From NCBI GenBank assembly GCA_905479615.1, contig CAJQNH010000137.1:1-9101 (forward strand): a DNA stretch of 9,101 nucleotides, given 5' to 3'. The notes under the pieces were generated by a model. The model was not told the origin of the DNA, made no database searches, and was given only the letters and a program-made list of their open reading frames with translations. Both the position numbers and the translations under genes were made by a program. Numbering within the stretch: position 1 is the first letter of the stretch; each line of letters opens with the position of its first letter. Shown here one piece after another: positions 6,685 through 9,101 of this stretch. The DNA is from an uncultured Eudoraea sp. GTDB taxonomy: Bacteria; Bacteroidota; Bacteroidia; Flavobacteriales; Flavobacteriaceae.

Positions 6685-6692
6685 CAAAAATA
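6685..6692 (-). promoter_or_regulatory. Candidate -7 box for the O-methyltransferase gene
   Basis: The minus strand reads TATTTTTG, an exact TAnnTTTG, ending 13 nt before the ATG at 6671, so the leader would be about 10 nt. No TTG is present 17-23 nt upstream, so the -33 element is weak. Position right before the start supports the call. Confidence 0.42.
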
Positions 6693-6736
6693 TGGATTTA
6701 TATACTATCTTAGGCTTAAAAATAACCGCTATATGC

Positions 6737-7201
6737 ATGGATGAAATAACCATCAGGACGGCTACATTATCCGATTTGGATGTTCTTTTAGCTTTTGAAC
6801 AAGAGTTGATTAAGGCAGAAAGGCCATTTAATAAAACCATACGAAAGGACCCTGTATGTTACTATGATTTAAAAGGGATGATTTTGGACAATGAAGTGGC
6901 TGTTATTGTCGCAGAGTTAAATAGCACTATAGTTAGTTGCGGTACCGCGGTTATCAGAAGAGCAAGACCTTACTTAAATCATAAAGAGTATGTCAATTTC
7001 GGCTTTATGTATACCCTTCCTGAATATCGGGGTATGGGAATTAATAAAATGATTTTGGAGTCCCTTAGGACATGGGCACAAACAAAAGGATTTAAAGAAA
7101 TGCGTCTTACCGTATACTCAGATAATATTCCTGCTATAAAGGCCTATGAGAAAGCAGGATTTGTAAGTCATATTATAGAAATGAGAATACCCGAGGACTA
7201 A
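6737..7201 (+). CDS. GNAT-family N-acetyltransferase
   Basis: A 154-residue single-domain acetyl-CoA-dependent acetyltransferase. It opens MDEITIRTATLSDLDVLLAF, the usual first strand and helix of GNAT proteins. Motif A is FMYTLPEYRGMGINKMIL (about 90-107), with the acetyl-CoA pyrophosphate-binding R-G-M-G-I at 98-102. Motif B is VYSDNIPAIKAYEKAGF (126-142), with Asn130 and the likely general-acid Tyr137. An in-frame ATG at 6692 would add 15 residues (MDLYTILGLKITAIC) that are not GNAT-like and overlap the methyltransferase promoter, so 6737 is preferred. The acceptor amine is not predictable. It is divergent from the methyltransferase and 69 nt upstream of kynU; no terminator is visible between, but kynU appears to have its own promoter. 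Confidence 0.9.
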   Translation: MDEITIRTATLSDLDVLLAFEQELIKAERPFNKTIRKDPVCYYDLKGMILDNEVAVIVAELNSTIVSCGTAVIRRARPYLNHKEYVNFGFMYTLPEYRGMGINKMILESLRTWAQTKGFKEMRLTVYSDNIPAIKAYEKAGFVSHIIEMRIPED

Positions 7202-7248
7202 GCAGGGAATAGATAATTTAATCAGTGCTGTCTTTTATATGGATATTG

Positions 7249-7256
7249 TATTTTTG
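7249..7256 (+). promoter_or_regulatory. Candidate -7 box for kynU
   Basis: TATTTTTG is an exact TAnnTTTG, with CTG (one mismatch to TTG) 18 nt upstream at 7228-7230. It ends 14 nt before the kynU ATG, predicting a leader of about 10 nt. Placement in the 69-nt gap after the GNAT gene supports an independent kynU transcript. Confidence 0.45.
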
Positions 7257-7270
7257 ATTAAAAATTAGCC

Positions 7271-8557
7271 ATGCCATTTCAAAATACATTGTCCTACGCC
7301 AGGGAATTGGATATTAATGACCCTCTTAAAAATTTCAGGAATAAGTTTTTCTTTCCACAATTAAATGGCAAAAATGTAATTTATTTTACGGGGAATTCTT
7401 TGGGCCTTCAACCTAAAAATTCACAAGATTTTGTGGATGAGGTAATGGAAGATTGGAAGAATTTAGCCGTAGAAGGTCACTTTCATTCAAAGAAACCCTG
7501 GTGGGATTACCATGAAAGATTAGCAAAACCATTAGCTAAGATAGTTGGAGCTAAACCTGAGGAAGTGTCTGTTATGAATACCCTTACAGTAAATCTGCAT
7601 CTTTTAATGGTTTCTTTTTACAGGCCTGAAAAAAAGCGCTACAAAATATTATGTGAAGAGAAAGCTTTTCCATCAGATCAGTATATGCTTCAAAGTCAGG
7701 TGCGTTTTCATGGCTTTGATCCAAAAGATGCTATAGTTGAAGTGCGTAAGCGGCCGGGTGAACATCACTGGCATACCGAAGACATTGTTGAAAAAATTAA
7801 TGAAATAGGAGATGAGTTGGCATTGGTACTGCTGGGGGGCGTAAATTATTATAATGGTCAGGTCTTTGATATGAAAACCATAACCAGTGCCGGTAAAGCT
7901 GTTGGTGCTAACGTGGGATGGGATCTTGCTCATGCCGCGGGGAATATAGAATTAAAACTACACGATTGGGGCTGTGATTTTGCAGCTTGGTGTAGCTATA
8001 AATATATGAACAGCGGGCCGGGGAATGCCTCCGGAGTTTTTATTCACGAAAGGCATCTGGATCAGGATCAAATTACAAGATTTGAGGGTTGGTGGGGTAC
8101 CAAAAAGGAAACTCGTTTTTTAATGAAACAAGAATTTGAACCTATTGCTACGGCAGATGCATGGCAGTTGAGTAACCCTCCGGTATTAGCACTGGCGCCA
8201 TATCTCGCTTCTTTAAGCCTCTTTGAAGAAGTAGGAATGAATGCTTTGATTGAAAAACGAAATAAAATTGTTTCGTATCTTGAATTTGTCCTGCACGAGA
8301 TTGACAATGAAGTGGATAGCAGTTTTGAAATTATTACACCTAGTGAAAGAGGGTGTCAATTATCCGTACTGCTCCATGGCGAGGGTAGATCCTTATTTGA
8401 TTATTTAATGGAAAATGGGGTGATTGCCGATTGGCGGGAGCCAAATGTCATAAGACTTGCTCCGGCACCATTTTATTGCAGTTATGAAGATATGTTTAAC
8501 TTCGGACAAATATTGAAAAAAGGAATATTGAGTAAGAATATAAATGCTAAGACCTGA
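7271..8557 (+). CDS. kynU: Kynureninase
   Basis: A 428-residue PLP enzyme (EC 3.7.1.3) that cleaves L-kynurenine or 3-hydroxykynurenine to alanine plus anthranilate or 3-hydroxyanthranilate. It belongs to tryptophan catabolism or de novo NAD synthesis and acts in the cytosol. Recognisable segments are IYFTGNSLGLQP near the N-terminus, GHFHSKKPWWDYHERLAKPL, VMNTLTVNLHLL, and GVNYYNGQVFDM. The PLP-binding part GWDLAHAAGN carries Asp218 and His221. The Schiff-base lysine is Lys244 in CSYKYMNSGPG. RFEGWWG and the C-terminal DWREPNVIRLAPAPFY complete the family pattern. Length is normal (kynureninases are about 415-465 residues) and no key residue is missing. The usual partners (tryptophan dioxygenase, kynurenine monooxygenase, 3-hydroxyanthranilate dioxygenase) are not in this window. 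The downstream VOC gene follows after 61 nt. Confidence 0.97.
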   Translation: MPFQNTLSYARELDINDPLKNFRNKFFFPQLNGKNVIYFTGNSLGLQPKNSQDFVDEVMEDWKNLAVEGHFHSKKPWWDYHERLAKPLAKIVGAKPEEVSVMNTLTVNLHLLMVSFYRPEKKRYKILCEEKAFPSDQYMLQSQVRFHGFDPKDAIVEVRKRPGEHHWHTEDIVEKINEIGDELALVLLGGVNYYNGQVFDMKTITSAGKAVGANVGWDLAHAAGNIELKLHDWGCDFAAWCSYKYMNSGPGNASGVFIHERHLDQDQITRFEGWWGTKKETRFLMKQEFEPIATADAWQLSNPPVLALAPYLASLSLFEEVGMNALIEKRNKIVSYLEFVLHEIDNEVDSSFEIITPSERGCQLSVLLHGEGRSLFDYLMENGVIADWREPNVIRLAPAPFYCSYEDMFNFGQILKKGILSKNINAKT

Positions 8558-8618
8558 ATTCATAGAACTCTATAATGGTAGTTTGGAGATATTTTTCCAT
8601 GTATTTTAATGTAATCCA

Positions 8619-9023
8619 ATGAAATTAGAGCATGTAGCCATATGGACAAAAAAGCTGGAATCGCTTAAGGATTTCTATGTCAGCTATTTTGGAGGTAAGG
8701 CCAATACCCTATATTATAATCGTGCCAAAGGGTTTCAGAGTTACTTTCTAACTTTTGATTCTGGTGCAAGATTAGAACTTATGTATATGCCCGAAATACC
8801 AGAAAACAGAAATGATACAATAGGGAAACAGCATCTGGGAATCATTCATTTAGCCTTTGGTGTAGACAGTATGTCTGAAGTTGATGAAAAGGCTGCAGAG
8901 TTGAAAAAAGACGGATATGAAGTCATAAGTGGTCCAAGAAAAACGGGTGATGGATATTATGAATTTGAGGCGCTGGATCCTGATAATAACCGTTTAGAAG
9001 TAACCACATTGTTTATCAAATGA
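8619..9023 (+). CDS. VOC-superfamily (glyoxalase/bleomycin-resistance fold) protein
   Basis: A 134-residue cytosolic protein with two beta-alpha-beta-beta-beta modules. Module 1 is about residues 1-58 (KLEHVAIWTKKLESLKDFY, then ARLELMYMP); module 2 is about 74-132 (IIHLAFGVDSM, then DPDNNRLEVTTLF). The expected metal positions are all occupied: His5, Glu53, His77 and Glu127, which fits a metal-binding lyase, isomerase or dioxygenase-type VOC enzyme rather than a metal-free binding protein. It resembles small proteins often labelled lactoylglutathione lyase, but substrate cannot be inferred and that label should not be taken as activity. It is downstream of kynU on the same strand with no obvious terminator, so read-through is possible; I cannot claim a role in kynurenine metabolism. 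Confidence 0.88.
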   Translation: MKLEHVAIWTKKLESLKDFYVSYFGGKANTLYYNRAKGFQSYFLTFDSGARLELMYMPEIPENRNDTIGKQHLGIIHLAFGVDSMSEVDEKAAELKKDGYEVISGPRKTGDGYYEFEALDPDNNRLEVTTLFIK

Positions 9024-9036
9024 TTGTATATTTTTG
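9009..9036 (+). promoter_or_regulatory. Bacteroidota-type promoter for the gene at the right edge
   Basis: TTG (9009-9011), 17 nt, then TATTTTTG (9029-9036): this is the only candidate here where both halves fit TTG-N17-23-TAnnTTTG. The -33 half lies in the last codons of the VOC gene. Transcription would start at about 9041, inside the following inverted repeat and roughly 17 nt before the ATG at 9058. Confidence 0.55.
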
Positions 9037-9052
9037 GCCTTTATTAAAAGGC
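9037..9052. repeat. Short perfect inverted repeat between promoter and start codon
   Basis: GCCTTT, loop ATTA, AAAGGC: a 6-bp perfect stem. It is followed by AATTTATG and not a T-run, so it is a poor intrinsic terminator for the VOC gene. It straddles the predicted transcription start of the next gene and could be an operator or weak attenuating hairpin. Confidence 0.35.
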
Positions 9053-9057
9053 AATTT

Positions 9058-9101
9058 ATGAGATCTCTTAGACTAATCCTTTCAAATCCCAGATATTTTG
9101 G
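9058..9101 (+). CDS. N-terminal fragment of a protein, possibly an MFS transporter (runs off right edge)
   Basis: Only 14 full codons are present: MRSLRLILSNPRYF, then an incomplete Gly codon, with no stop. A basic start followed by LILSNPRYFG resembles, from memory, the beginning of some flavobacterial MFS-type transporters, but that is a weak resemblance over very few residues. Support for it being a real gene is the good promoter at 9009-9036 and the lack of a competing frame. Confidence 0.4.
   Translation, partial: MRSLRLILSNPRYF

Noticed and set aside
6692..6736. An N-terminal extension of the GNAT protein from ATG 6692.
   Set aside because: The 15 residues are not GNAT-like and the ATG lies in the promoter region of the divergent methyltransferase; the MDEITIRTA start at 6737 is typical for the family.
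6616..6840. A minus-strand open frame spanning the start regions of the methyltransferase and GNAT genes.
   Set aside because: It overlaps two well-supported genes and the product has no recognisable feature.
7673..8307. Minus-strand open frames at 7673-7933 and 8068-8307.
   Set aside because: Both are antisense shadows of kynU, whose coding assignment is very strong.
8558..8618. A possible terminator after kynU (ATAGA-AC-TCTAT).
   Set aside because: Five weak AT-rich base pairs around a 2-nt loop with no following T-run cannot be supported.

Overview
The window looks like a chromosomal segment of a member of the Flavobacteriia (Bacteroidota). The support is AT-rich DNA, starts without Shine-Dalgarno sequences, several exact TAnnTTTG -7 promoter boxes, and gene families typical of that class: stand-alone CarboxypepD_reg-like proteins, DUF6702, a secreted M1 peptidase with a GMEYP motif, and a flavobacterial-type TatA. 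I see no insertion sequence, prophage, CRISPR array, tRNA or rRNA.

Layout. Positions 1-284 hold the N-terminal end of an exported protein on the minus strand, running off the left edge. A 379-nt non-coding interval follows. Next comes a plus-strand cluster: two overlapping paralogous CarboxypepD_reg-like proteins (664-2182), a DUF6702 protein (2220-2741) and a 769-residue secreted M1 metallopeptidase (2805-5114), closed by a strong intrinsic terminator (5139-5169). A near-perfect sigma-54 -24/-12 element lies in the 37-nt gap before the DUF6702 gene, placed so that the transcript would begin almost at the ATG.

A second plus-strand unit follows: tatA (5202-5483) and a PAP2-family membrane phosphatase (5492-6052). 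The PAP2 gene is convergent with, and overlaps by 23 nt, a minus-strand SAM-dependent O-methyltransferase (6030-6671). Diverging from the methyltransferase are a GNAT acetyltransferase (6737-7201), kynureninase kynU (7271-8557) and a VOC/glyoxalase-fold protein (8619-9023). A promoter and the first codons of another gene, possibly an MFS transporter, lie at the right edge.

How they may work together. The first four-gene cluster consists entirely of proteins with export signals, built around one recognisable enzyme (M1). It is the least understood part of the window and the best candidate for an undescribed envelope or periplasmic module. The right half is mostly housekeeping: protein export, lipid phosphate metabolism, small-molecule methylation and acetylation, and tryptophan catabolism. 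I do not see a defence, secretion or biosynthetic system that can be called new with confidence.
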